From Clostridiales bacterium (GTDB lineage: Bacteria; Bacillota; Clostridia; Oscillospirales; Butyricicoccaceae): a DNA stretch of 39,006 nt. The position numbers and the translations under genes are program-made. The notes beneath the pieces were generated by a model. That model worked only from the letters and a program-made list of their open reading frames with translations. It searched no databases and had not been told where the DNA came from. Of this stretch, positions 32,792 through 39,006 are shown piece after piece. Every line of letters begins with the position of its first letter. Position 1 is the first letter of the stretch. Location: NCBI GenBank assembly GCA_019418305.1, contig DYCA01000010.1:11191-50196 (forward strand), in the 5' to 3' direction.

Positions 32792-34021
32792 GTGGAGCGC
32801 ACGATTTTGCACTGTGACTGCAATTCGTTTTACGCATCGGTCGAGACGCTGCTTGACCCGACGCTGGCGGAAGGGCCGAGTGCGGTCTGCGGCGACCCGG
32901 AGAGCCGCCACGGCATCATCCTTGCCAAAAACGAAAAGGCCAAGGCGTTCGGTGTGCAGACGGCGGAAACCATCTGGCAGGCAAAACGCAAATGTCCTGA
33001 CCTGCGGCTGGTACCGCCGCACCGCGAGGAATACGTCAAATATTCGCGCCGCTGCAACGAGTTGTACCTGCAATACACCGATTTGGTCGACCCATTCGGC
33101 ATTGATGAATCCTTTCTCGACGTGACTGGTTCGATGCACCTGTTCGGCACGGGCGAACAGATTGCGAACGAACTGCGCCGCCGTATGCGCGAGGAAATTG
33201 GGCTGACGATTTCGGTCGGCGTGTCGTTCAACCGCGCGTTTGCCAAGCTCGGAAGTGACTACAAAAAGCCGGATGCGACGACTGTCTTTTCTCCGGAGAA
33301 CTTCCGGGAGCGCGTCTGGCCGCTGCCGGTTAATACGCTGCTGTACGTCGGCAAGCGCGCCGCCGCGCGGCTCGACGGGCTGGGCGTGCATACGATTGGT
33401 GACTTAGCCGCGTGTGAGCCTGCATTTGTGCACGGCATTTTCGGCAAGCAGGGGGATATGCTGCTGCGCTATGCCCGCGGCGAGGATGATGAGCCGGTGC
33501 GCTCGTTCTATGCCGAGCGCGAGGTCAAGAGCGTGGGCAACGGCATGACCTTTGCGCACAATCTGCTGGGCGAAGAGGCGTGCCGCATGGGATTGACCGC
33601 ACTATGCGACAACGTCGGCCGCCGTCTGCGGGCGCGCGGGATGGTGTGCCAGACCGTGCAGATTGGCATCCGCGACCCGGAGTTTCACAACCGTTCGCGG
33701 CAGATGACGCTGGCGCAGCCGACCAACTCCACCCGCGTGCTGTATGAGACATCGCTTGCGCTGCTGCGCGCGCATTGGCCGATGGATAAGCCGGTGCGGC
33801 TGCTGTCGGTCACGGCGGCCAACCTGCTGTCGGAAAATCAGGCTTGTGAACAGCTTTCCCTGTTTGACAGTCCGCAGCAGACGCAGACACGGCAAAAGCA
33901 GCGTGAGCTGGATAAGACCGTGGACGCATTGCGGCAGCGGTTTGGGAACCGGTCGGTCATTTTTGCAAATTCTGTTCGTAAACCAAAGGAAAACGGGAAA
34001 AAAGATGAAAAAGAGCCATGA
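32792..34021 (+). CDS. dinB: DNA polymerase IV (DinB), Y-family
   Basis: A 409-residue error-prone translesion polymerase. Catalytic acidic residues are Asp9 in LHCDCNSFYASVE and Asp105-Glu106 in GIDESFLDVTGS, followed by the SVGVSFNRAFAKLGSDYKKP palm strand, thumb HhH region (GVHTIGDLA) and little-finger domain. QLSLF (354-358) is a classic beta-clamp-binding motif near the C-terminus. The GTG at 32792 has GGGAGGAG upstream. A LexA-type site at the promoter implies SOS induction. Confidence 0.96.
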   Translation: MERTILHCDCNSFYASVETLLDPTLAEGPSAVCGDPESRHGIILAKNEKAKAFGVQTAETIWQAKRKCPDLRLVPPHREEYVKYSRRCNELYLQYTDLVDPFGIDESFLDVTGSMHLFGTGEQIANELRRRMREEIGLTISVGVSFNRAFAKLGSDYKKPDATTVFSPENFRERVWPLPVNTLLYVGKRAAARLDGLGVHTIGDLAACEPAFVHGIFGKQGDMLLRYARGEDDEPVRSFYAEREVKSVGNGMTFAHNLLGEEACRMGLTALCDNVGRRLRARGMVCQTVQIGIRDPEFHNRSRQMTLAQPTNSTRVLYETSLALLRAHWPMDKPVRLLSVTAANLLSENQACEQLSLFDSPQQTQTRQKQRELDKTVDALRQRFGNRSVIFANSVRKPKENGKKDEKEP

Positions 34022-34044
34022 TTAAATCATGGCTCTTTTTTTGT
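34008..34044 (+). terminator. bidirectional terminator between dinB and the MocR gene
   Basis: A perfect 15-bp stem AAAAAGAGCCATGAT (34008-34022) with its complement (34026-34040), loop TAA, followed by TTTG. It overlaps the end of both convergent genes, including the dinB stop codon. Confidence 0.95.
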
Positions 34045-35436
34045 CCACGCCTGACGCAGCAGTGCTGCGGCCTGGTCGATTTGCGCCTCGGTCATACCGG
34101 CGTAACCGAGTACCAGCGTCGCCTTGGGCGGCTGAACCGGTGGGGTGTAATAAGCGGACAGACCGTACACCCGCACGCCGACGGCCGCGGCCCGCTCCAT
34201 CAGCTCACGTTCCAGCATGCCGTTTCGCATGTGCAGCAGCAAGTGCAGGCCCGCCTCCGAGCGGGATACCTCATGCGGCAGGTCGGCCAGTTCACGTGCA
34301 AGCGCCGCCAGCAGCGCGTCGCGCCGCGCCTGATATACCTTGCGGCTGCGGCTGATGTGCCGCTCAAAGGCGCCGGTGCGCAGAAAGGCCGCAAGTGTGT
34401 GCTGCTCGAAGCTCGGCACGGTGGATGAGTAGAGCGAGAACCGCTCGCGGTAGCGCGCCATCAGCGCGTCCGGCAGCACCAGATAGCCGATGCGCAGGCC
34501 GGGCGCAAGGCTTTTGGCAAAGGTGTTCACATACACGACCCGCCCCGCGCGGTCAAGCTCACCCAGCGCGGGGATGGGGCGCGAGGCATAGCGGAATTCG
34601 CTGTCGTAGTCATCCTCGATGATATAACGGTCGGGCGCAGCGGACGCCCAGCGCAGAATCTCGAGCCGCCGCGCGGCGGGCATGACCGTGCCGAGCGGGA
34701 AGTGATGCGAGGGGGTCAGGTACACGACCGATGCGTCGGACGCGGTCAGTGCGTCCGCGCGCAGACCGCTTTTGTCCAGCGGCAGGGGACGTACTGCTGC
34801 GCCGCCCGCGGCAAAAATCTGATAGAGTTTGCGGTAGCCCGGATTTTCCAGACCATATACGCGATTGCGTCCCAAAAGCTGGATGACCAGCTGCATGAGG
34901 TATTCCGAGCCTGCGCCGACCAGAATGTTGTCGGGCGAGACGTTAATGCCGCGGAAGTCGTATAAATAGCGCGCGATTTGCTCACGCAGTTCGGGTGCAC
35001 CACAGGGGTCGGTGGCGCGCAGCAGCCGGTCAGAATATTCGCTCAGCACGCTGCGGCTGAGCCGCGCCCATGTGGAAAATGGAAAGCAGCCGTTGTCCAC
35101 AATATTGGTGCGGAAGTCGTAAAGATAGTGCTGCTCTTCCGCGGGGGATGGCTGTACCGCGACACGGGGCGCCTGCGTCTGCGCGGGCACGGCAAGCTGC
35201 GGCTGCACGAAGTAGCCGCGGCGCGGCGCAGAGGCAAGATACCCTTCGGCCAGCAGCTGTCCGTAGGCGGTTTCCACCGTGATTTGGCTGACATGCAGGT
35301 TAGCGGCGAGCTGGCGCTTGCTGGGCAGCCGGTCGCCGCCTGCCAGCGCGCCCGACATGATATCCGCGCGCACCGCACGGTATAGCTGTTCGTATAGCGG
35401 GGTTTTGCTGTGCGGGTCAAGATGATAGGTGAGCAT
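34027..35436 (-). CDS. MocR/PdxR-family GntR-aminotransferase regulator
   Basis: A 469-residue regulator fusing an N-terminal GntR winged helix (TPLYEQLYRAVRADIMSGAL, LPSKRQLAANLHVSQITVETAYGQL) to a fold-type I aminotransferase domain that binds PLP; the Schiff-base lysine is in YVNTFAKSLAPGLRIGYL. Such proteins sense PLP or an amino compound. The ATG at 35436 has GGAGGA upstream; an earlier in-frame start would lie in the promoter hairpin. No pdx or gab genes are adjacent, so the regulon is unknown; the neighbouring AEC gene is one candidate. Confidence 0.9.
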   Translation of the reverse strand: MLTYHLDPHSKTPLYEQLYRAVRADIMSGALAGGDRLPSKRQLAANLHVSQITVETAYGQLLAEGYLASAPRRGYFVQPQLAVPAQTQAPRVAVQPSPAEEQHYLYDFRTNIVDNGCFPFSTWARLSRSVLSEYSDRLLRATDPCGAPELREQIARYLYDFRGINVSPDNILVGAGSEYLMQLVIQLLGRNRVYGLENPGYRKLYQIFAAGGAAVRPLPLDKSGLRADALTASDASVVYLTPSHHFPLGTVMPAARRLEILRWASAAPDRYIIEDDYDSEFRYASRPIPALGELDRAGRVVYVNTFAKSLAPGLRIGYLVLPDALMARYRERFSLYSSTVPSFEQHTLAAFLRTGAFERHISRSRKVYQARRDALLAALARELADLPHEVSRSEAGLHLLLHMRNGMLERELMERAAAVGVRVYGLSAYYTPPVQPPKATLVLGYAGMTEAQIDQAAALLRQAWTKKEP

Positions 35437-35472
35437 GGCAGATTCCTCCGTATCGCCTGCGGAAAGAAAAAA

Positions 35473-35528
35473 TCCCTCCAAACTGGCATTGCTGTTTTTA
35501 CAATACCAGTATGGAGGGATAATGTCAA
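35473..35528 (-). promoter_or_regulatory. promoter of the MocR gene overlapping a 19-bp inverted repeat
   Basis: Minus strand: TTGACA (35528-35523), 17 bp, TATTGT (35505-35500). An inverted repeat of TCCCTCCAAACTGGCATTG (35473-35491) with 35501-35519, two mismatches, covers the spacer, -10 and start region. Followed by TTTTTT on the minus strand, it can also terminate the upstream AEC transcript. Confidence 0.75.
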
Positions 35529-36475
35529 ATCAAACCTGCCGTGCGCAGAATAAACAGAATGGCGGTGAGCGTGACAGCGCTCAGCGCTGTGCTGAGTACA
35601 ACGATGGACGCAGCCAGAACATGGTCGCCGCCCATATTTTTGGCCATCACATAGCCGGATACCGTGCTCGGCGCACCGCACAGAATGACCAGCGCGACCA
35701 TCGCCTGGTCGCGGAAGCCCATCCACGCTGCAATGGGCAGGAAGATGACCGGCAGCAGAATCAGCTTGATAAAGGTCGCAGCGCAGGTCGGGGCGAGCTT
35801 TTTGATGGCCTTGGCGCCTTCAAAGCCTGCGCCGATGCTGATGAGCGCGACCGGCGTGGCGCAGGAGGCCAGCATATCCAGCCCCTTGGACAGCATGGGC
35901 GGGAAATCCACTTGCAGCAGCGAAAACGGCAGGCCTGCCAGAATACCCAAAATGATGGGATTGGTGATGATGCCGCCCAGCGTGCGCGACACAATGCCCT
36001 TGCGCTGGGCGTTTTTTGCGTCCGGCGCGGTGACGGTCAGCACCAGCACCGAAAAAATGTTGTACAGCGGTACGCTTGCGACAATCATCAGCGGCACCAG
36101 TCCCGCGTCTCCGTACAGGTTTTGCACGAACGCTACGCCCAAAATCGCCTGTGAGCCGCGAAACGCGCCTTGCGTGAACGCGCCGACCATGCTTTTATCC
36201 GGCAACAGCTTTGCCGCGCCGAACCAGATGGCAAAAAAGTAAACCACCGTGACGCCCGCGCAGAACAGGAAAAACCGAAGGTCGAACTGCTCAGTGATGC
36301 GTCCGGCTGCGATGTCCCGGAACAGCAGAACGGGCAGCAGCACCTTGAACGAAAGCCGGTCGAGGTCGGCCAGTGTCTGCTGCGAAAAAAAATGCCGGCC
36401 GCGCAGCACGCGGCCCAGCAAAATGATTGCAAAAATAGGGACGGTTGCGTTGAGGCAGAAAATCAGATTATCCGT
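35525..36475 (-). CDS. AEC-family transporter with apparent ACG start codon
   Basis: A 316-residue auxin-efflux-carrier-type permease with about ten helices, exporting or importing a small organic acid (substrate unknown). The first canonical start in frame (TTG at 36421) would remove the family's first helix. Reading upstream gives (M)DNLIFCLNATVPIFAIILLG, which is exactly the expected N-terminus, and AGGAGGGG lies 8 nt before an ACG at 36475-36473. That start overlaps the marR stop region by 8 nt. No ATG, GTG or TTG is available there. Either ACG initiates weakly or the codon mutated from ATG. Confidence 0.85.
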   Translation of the reverse strand, partial: TDNLIFCLNATVPIFAIILLGRVLRGRHFFSQQTLADLDRLSFKVLLPVLLFRDIAAGRITEQFDLRFFLFCAGVTVVYFFAIWFGAAKLLPDKSMVGAFTQGAFRGSQAILGVAFVQNLYGDAGLVPLMIVASVPLYNIFSVLVLTVTAPDAKNAQRKGIVSRTLGGIITNPIILGILAGLPFSLLQVDFPPMLSKGLDMLASCATPVALISIGAGFEGAKAIKKLAPTCAATFIKLILLPVIFLPIAAWMGFRDQAMVALVILCGAPSTVSGYVMAKNMGGDHVLAASIVVLSTALSAVTLTAILFILRTAGLI

Positions 36476-36932
36476 TGTATTCCCCTCCTACGGCGGATTC
36501 CTCCTGCCGGAAGAAATCCTGCAATTTTTCCAGACTCTGCGCGAGTACCGCCGCCTGTTCGGGCGACAGTGTTTCCATCACGGACGCAATCATGCGCTCA
36601 TGAAATGCCTTATGATATTCATAGGCGGCGCGACCTTTTGGCGTAAGCGTGATGTTGACCACGCGCCGGTCGGTGCTGCTGCGTGCGCGGCTGACCAGCT
36701 CCTTGGCCTCCAGCTTATCGCAGGCAACGGTCAACGTGGCGAGCGTGACGCCGATAGACCGGGCGACCTCGCTCATACGCACCGGTTCCATCGCCCCGAT
36801 TTTTTCGATGATATGGATTTCCGTAATCGAGATGGCGCTGCCCAGACCGCCTGCCATGGCGCGCTCCTCGATTTTGTTGATGCGGCCGAATACGTCGACC
36901 AGAAAGGAGTTGAGCTGTTCCGCACTGGACAT
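36468..36932 (-). CDS. MarR-family transcriptional regulator
   Basis: A 154-residue winged-helix regulator: SITEIHIIEKIGAMEPVRMSEVARSIGVTLATLTVACDKLEAKELVSR, wing SSTDRRVVNITLTPKGR. It overlaps the AEC transporter gene by 8 nt at its 3' end and has a palindromic operator in its own promoter, so it probably controls both. It resembles FabT-like regulators in length, but no fatty-acid genes are nearby. Confidence 0.92.
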   Translation of the reverse strand: MSSAEQLNSFLVDVFGRINKIEERAMAGGLGSAISITEIHIIEKIGAMEPVRMSEVARSIGVTLATLTVACDKLEAKELVSRARSSTDRRVVNITLTPKGRAAYEYHKAFHERMIASVMETLSPEQAAVLAQSLEKLQDFFRQEESAVGGEYNG

Positions 36933-36972
36933 ATTCGCACCGCCTTTCTGATAATTCGCTAAGCTAACCTAA

Positions 36973-37001
36973 ATATTAGCATAGCTAAGTGAAAAAAGCA
37001 A
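36973..37001 (-). promoter_or_regulatory. promoter and palindromic operator of marR-AEC
   Basis: Minus strand: TTGCTT (37001-36996), 17 bp, TAATAT (36978-36973). The palindrome TTAGC-ATA-GCTAA (36976-36988) lies over the -10 and spacer. Two further GCTAA half-sites follow at 36958-36967. Confidence 0.75.
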
Positions 37002-37046
37002 CAAAAAGCCGCCTGCTTCGACGACAGAGCGGTTTTGCTTTTTCTG

Positions 37047-37092
37047 TTGAGTGCAGCGGCGATTCATTGTATAATGAAGAAAACAAATGTTC
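37047..37092 (+). promoter_or_regulatory. helicase promoter with LexA-type SOS box
   Basis: TTGAGT (37047-37052), 17 bp, TATAAT (37070-37075), then AGAAAACAAATGTTC (37078-37092), identical over 15 bp to the site before dinB and in the same place relative to the -10. Confidence 0.82.
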
Positions 37093-37114
37093 TATCAAGG
37101 GAGTGGGGGACAGG

Positions 37115-39006
37115 ATGGATTTGCTGCAAGGACTGAATCAGGCCCAGCGGGAGGCGGTCACCGCGACGGAGGGCTTTGTGCGCGTGATTGCGGGGGCCGG
37201 TTCGGGCAAGACCCGCGCACTCACCCATCGGTTCGCCTATCTGGTGTGTGAGCTGGGGATTCTGCCGGGGAATATCCTGTGCGTCACCTTCACAAACAAA
37301 GCGGCGGCCGAAATGCGGCAGCGTATTCATCAGCTGACCGGAGATAACGACACCGGCCTTATCAACACCTTTCATGGCTTTTGCGTTTCGGTTTTGCAGG
37401 AGGACAGCCATGCGGTGCAGTATCCCAAGAGCTTTCTGGTGCTGGATAATGCGGATATCGATGCGATGCTGCAAATCATCTATGAAGAACGCGGACTGAC
37501 GCTGCGCAACATGACCTTTTCCGCTGCACGGGATATGATTGAGATACGCAAGCTGTTCAAGGACCCAACGTATTACGAGGATATGATTACCTTGCCGCTG
37601 GATACCTTGCGGGAGAAGTACGAGCGGGCGACCTCGACCACGGATATCATTTTTTACGGCTATTTATATCAGGAGAAAAAGTGTTTCGGGCTGGATTACA
37701 ATGATTTAATCAAGTTTTCGCTGTATATCTTCCGTGAGCATGCGGATATTCGGCGCAAGTGGCAGCAGCGGCTGGAATACATTATGATTGACGAATTTCA
37801 GGACATCGACCAGCTGCAATATGAGCTGATGGAGGTGCTCTGCGGATATCACAAAAACCTGTTTATCGTAGGCGACCCCGACCAGACGATTTACACCTGG
37901 CGCGGCGCGAACGTCAAATACCTGCTGGACTTTGACAAAGCGTTTCCGGGCACGAAAACCATCATGATGATGCAGAATTACCGCTCCACACCACAGATTT
38001 TGGCGGCTGCGAACGCCCTGATTGACAAAAATCAGCATCGCATGAAAAAGGAGCTGCTGGCCACGCTGCCGGACGGCGCGCCGGTCCTGTGTCATTTCGC
38101 GCAGGCGCAGGAGGCGGAAGCCGCGTGGATGGCGGAGGAGATGCAGCGCCTGCACGAGGAGGGTACGGCGTACCGGGACATGGCGGTGCTGTATCGGGCG
38201 CATTATGTGACGCGCGCGGTGGAGGAAGTGCTGCTGCGGGGAAAAATTCCGTATACCATTTACAGCGGCGTGCAGTTTTTCAGTCGCATGGAAATCAAGG
38301 ATGCGCTCAGCTATCTGCGCATGCTCGTCTATCAGGATGATTTGTCCTTCCGGCGCATCGCTAATGTACCCAAACGCAATCTGGGCAAACGGCGCATGGC
38401 CTTTTTGCAGGAGTACGCGGAGCAGCACGGCTGCACATTGTATCGCGCTTTGCAGGATAATATCGAAGATGCGCTGTTCAAAGGCACGCGCGCACGGCAG
38501 TTTATGTCGCTTGTGCAGTCCTTTGCCGAGGGGTATGAGGGACGGCCTGTGTCCGAAGTTTTGTCAGCGGTACTCAACGCAAGCGGCTATGAAGCCATGC
38601 TGCGCACCGAAGGCAGTCAGGAGCGGCTGGATAATCTGGCGGAACTCAAGCAGTCGGTCTATCTGTACGAAACCACCTGCGGCGAGGAGTGTACGCTCGA
38701 GCATTACCTGTCCCATGTGGCGCTGCTGACCAACAGCGATACGGCAGAGCAGGGGGACAAGGTGAAGCTCATGACCGTGCATGCTGCCAAGGGACTGGAA
38801 TTTCCCTATGTGTTTTTGTGCGGCATGAACGAGGGGATTTTTCCCTCGCGCAAGGTGCGCACGCTGCCGGGGATGGAGGAGGAACGCCGTCTGGCGTTCG
38901 TAGCGCTCACACGCGCGGAGCGGCGGCTGTATCTGTCCGAGGCGGACGGACGCAACTTTGACGGTTCGCCGCGGTATCCGTCGCGGTTTGTGCTGGATAT
39001 CGGCCG
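37115..39006 (+). CDS. UvrD/PcrA-type DNA helicase (3' end outside the window)
   Basis: ATP-dependent superfamily 1A helicase used in nucleotide excision repair or replication restart. The frame runs off the right edge; about 630 residues are visible. Motifs in order: Q motif LNQAQREAV, Walker A AGAGSGKT with Lys32, Ia VTFTNKAAAEM, motif II MIDEFQD, motif III VGDPDQTIYTWRGA, motif IV NYRSTPQI, motif V LMTVHAAKGLEFPYVFL and VI RLAFVALTRAERRLYLS. ATG at 37115. Whether it is PcrA or a shorter UvrD-like paralogue depends on the unseen C-terminus. The DEFQD rather than DEYQD form suggests a paralogue. SOS-type control is likely. Confidence 0.94.
   Translation, partial: MDLLQGLNQAQREAVTATEGFVRVIAGAGSGKTRALTHRFAYLVCELGILPGNILCVTFTNKAAAEMRQRIHQLTGDNDTGLINTFHGFCVSVLQEDSHAVQYPKSFLVLDNADIDAMLQIIYEERGLTLRNMTFSAARDMIEIRKLFKDPTYYEDMITLPLDTLREKYERATSTTDIIFYGYLYQEKKCFGLDYNDLIKFSLYIFREHADIRRKWQQRLEYIMIDEFQDIDQLQYELMEVLCGYHKNLFIVGDPDQTIYTWRGANVKYLLDFDKAFPGTKTIMMMQNYRSTPQILAAANALIDKNQHRMKKELLATLPDGAPVLCHFAQAQEAEAAWMAEEMQRLHEEGTAYRDMAVLYRAHYVTRAVEEVLLRGKIPYTIYSGVQFFSRMEIKDALSYLRMLVYQDDLSFRRIANVPKRNLGKRRMAFLQEYAEQHGCTLYRALQDNIEDALFKGTRARQFMSLVQSFAEGYEGRPVSEVLSAVLNASGYEAMLRTEGSQERLDNLAELKQSVYLYETTCGEECTLEHYLSHVALLTNSDTAEQGDKVKLMTVHAAKGLEFPYVFLCGMNEGIFPSRKVRTLPGMEEERRLAFVALTRAERRLYLSEADGRNFDGSPRYPSRFVLDIG

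Noticed and set aside
1-39006. CRISPR arrays, tRNA or rRNA genes and prophage modules
   Set aside because: No regularly spaced repeats, no cloverleaf or rRNA sequence recognised, and no capsid, tail or portal genes; the only mobile gene seen is the serine recombinase.

Overview
The window looks like a chromosomal segment of a GC-rich, spore-forming Clostridia member, probably of the Oscillospirales/Butyricicoccaceae kind (inference). The grounds are cotJABC, sigK, the SCIFF peptide with its radical SAM maturase, a CD1871A-type CXXC protein, clostridial-type GAAC-N4-GTTT SOS boxes and a TPP-riboswitch thiSFGH operon. Most of the window is ordinary core genome. No tRNA, rRNA or CRISPR array was seen.

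Layout. 1-7.8 kb: ftsK/spoIIIE (cut by the left edge), a flavin-reductase-like protein, an exported SLH-trypsin-like protease, and ppdK. 7.8-9.4 kb: a marR-FUSC transporter operon on the minus strand. 9.5-12 kb: a redox operon (TlpA-like lipoprotein, 48-aa CXXC protein, polyferredoxin) and a phosphopantetheinyl transferase. 12-13.5 kb: a minus-strand operon (UPF0340 protein, HAD hydrolase, TSCPD protein). 13.6-22.1 kb: the cotJ spore-coat operon, split by a 7.2-kb element. 22.1-24 kb: a TetR regulator with two membrane proteins. 24-25.6 kb: an unrecognised gene and sigK, both minus strand. 25.7-28.2 kb: yajC, a TIGR04086 protein, SCIFF and its maturase. 28.3-29.4 kb: a ProC-like partial Rossmann protein and a membrane protein. 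29.5-32.7 kb: the thiamine thiazole operon. 32.7-34 kb: dinB. 34-37 kb: a MocR regulator, an AEC transporter and a MarR regulator. 37.1 kb to the end: a UvrD/PcrA helicase cut by the right edge.

Main discovery. cotJC is cut in two. Its first 175 codons end at 14639, and its missing last 43 codons (reading ALRVVQDHLDSKNYYAFNP and onward) lie at 21842-21973. Between them sits an element flanked by an 11-bp direct repeat, TTCGGCGATGC (14631-14641 and 21833-21843). It carries a large serine recombinase, a 50-aa protein just upstream in the same operon, and one giant SLH/transglutaminase-like/Ig-like surface protein. Precise recombination between the repeats would restore an in-frame 218-aa CotJC. 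The rebuilt attB is a nearly perfect 21-bp palindrome. A sigma-E-like sequence lies before the recombinase operon and a stronger sigma-E-type -10 lies before cotJA. This is the architecture of the skin element of Bacillus sigK and of other sporulation genes rebuilt by excision in the mother cell. Here the split gene is a Mn-catalase-like coat gene, while the sigK gene in the same window is intact. Developmental control of excision is an inference.

Other regulatory logic visible: twin TGAAC-N3-GTTCA operators for the TetR gene and its target operon; identical SOS-like boxes before dinB and the helicase; a TPP riboswitch with terminator; a hairpin between SCIFF and its maturase; a promoter-overlapping inverted repeat at the MocR gene; and an apparent ACG start codon on the AEC transporter gene.
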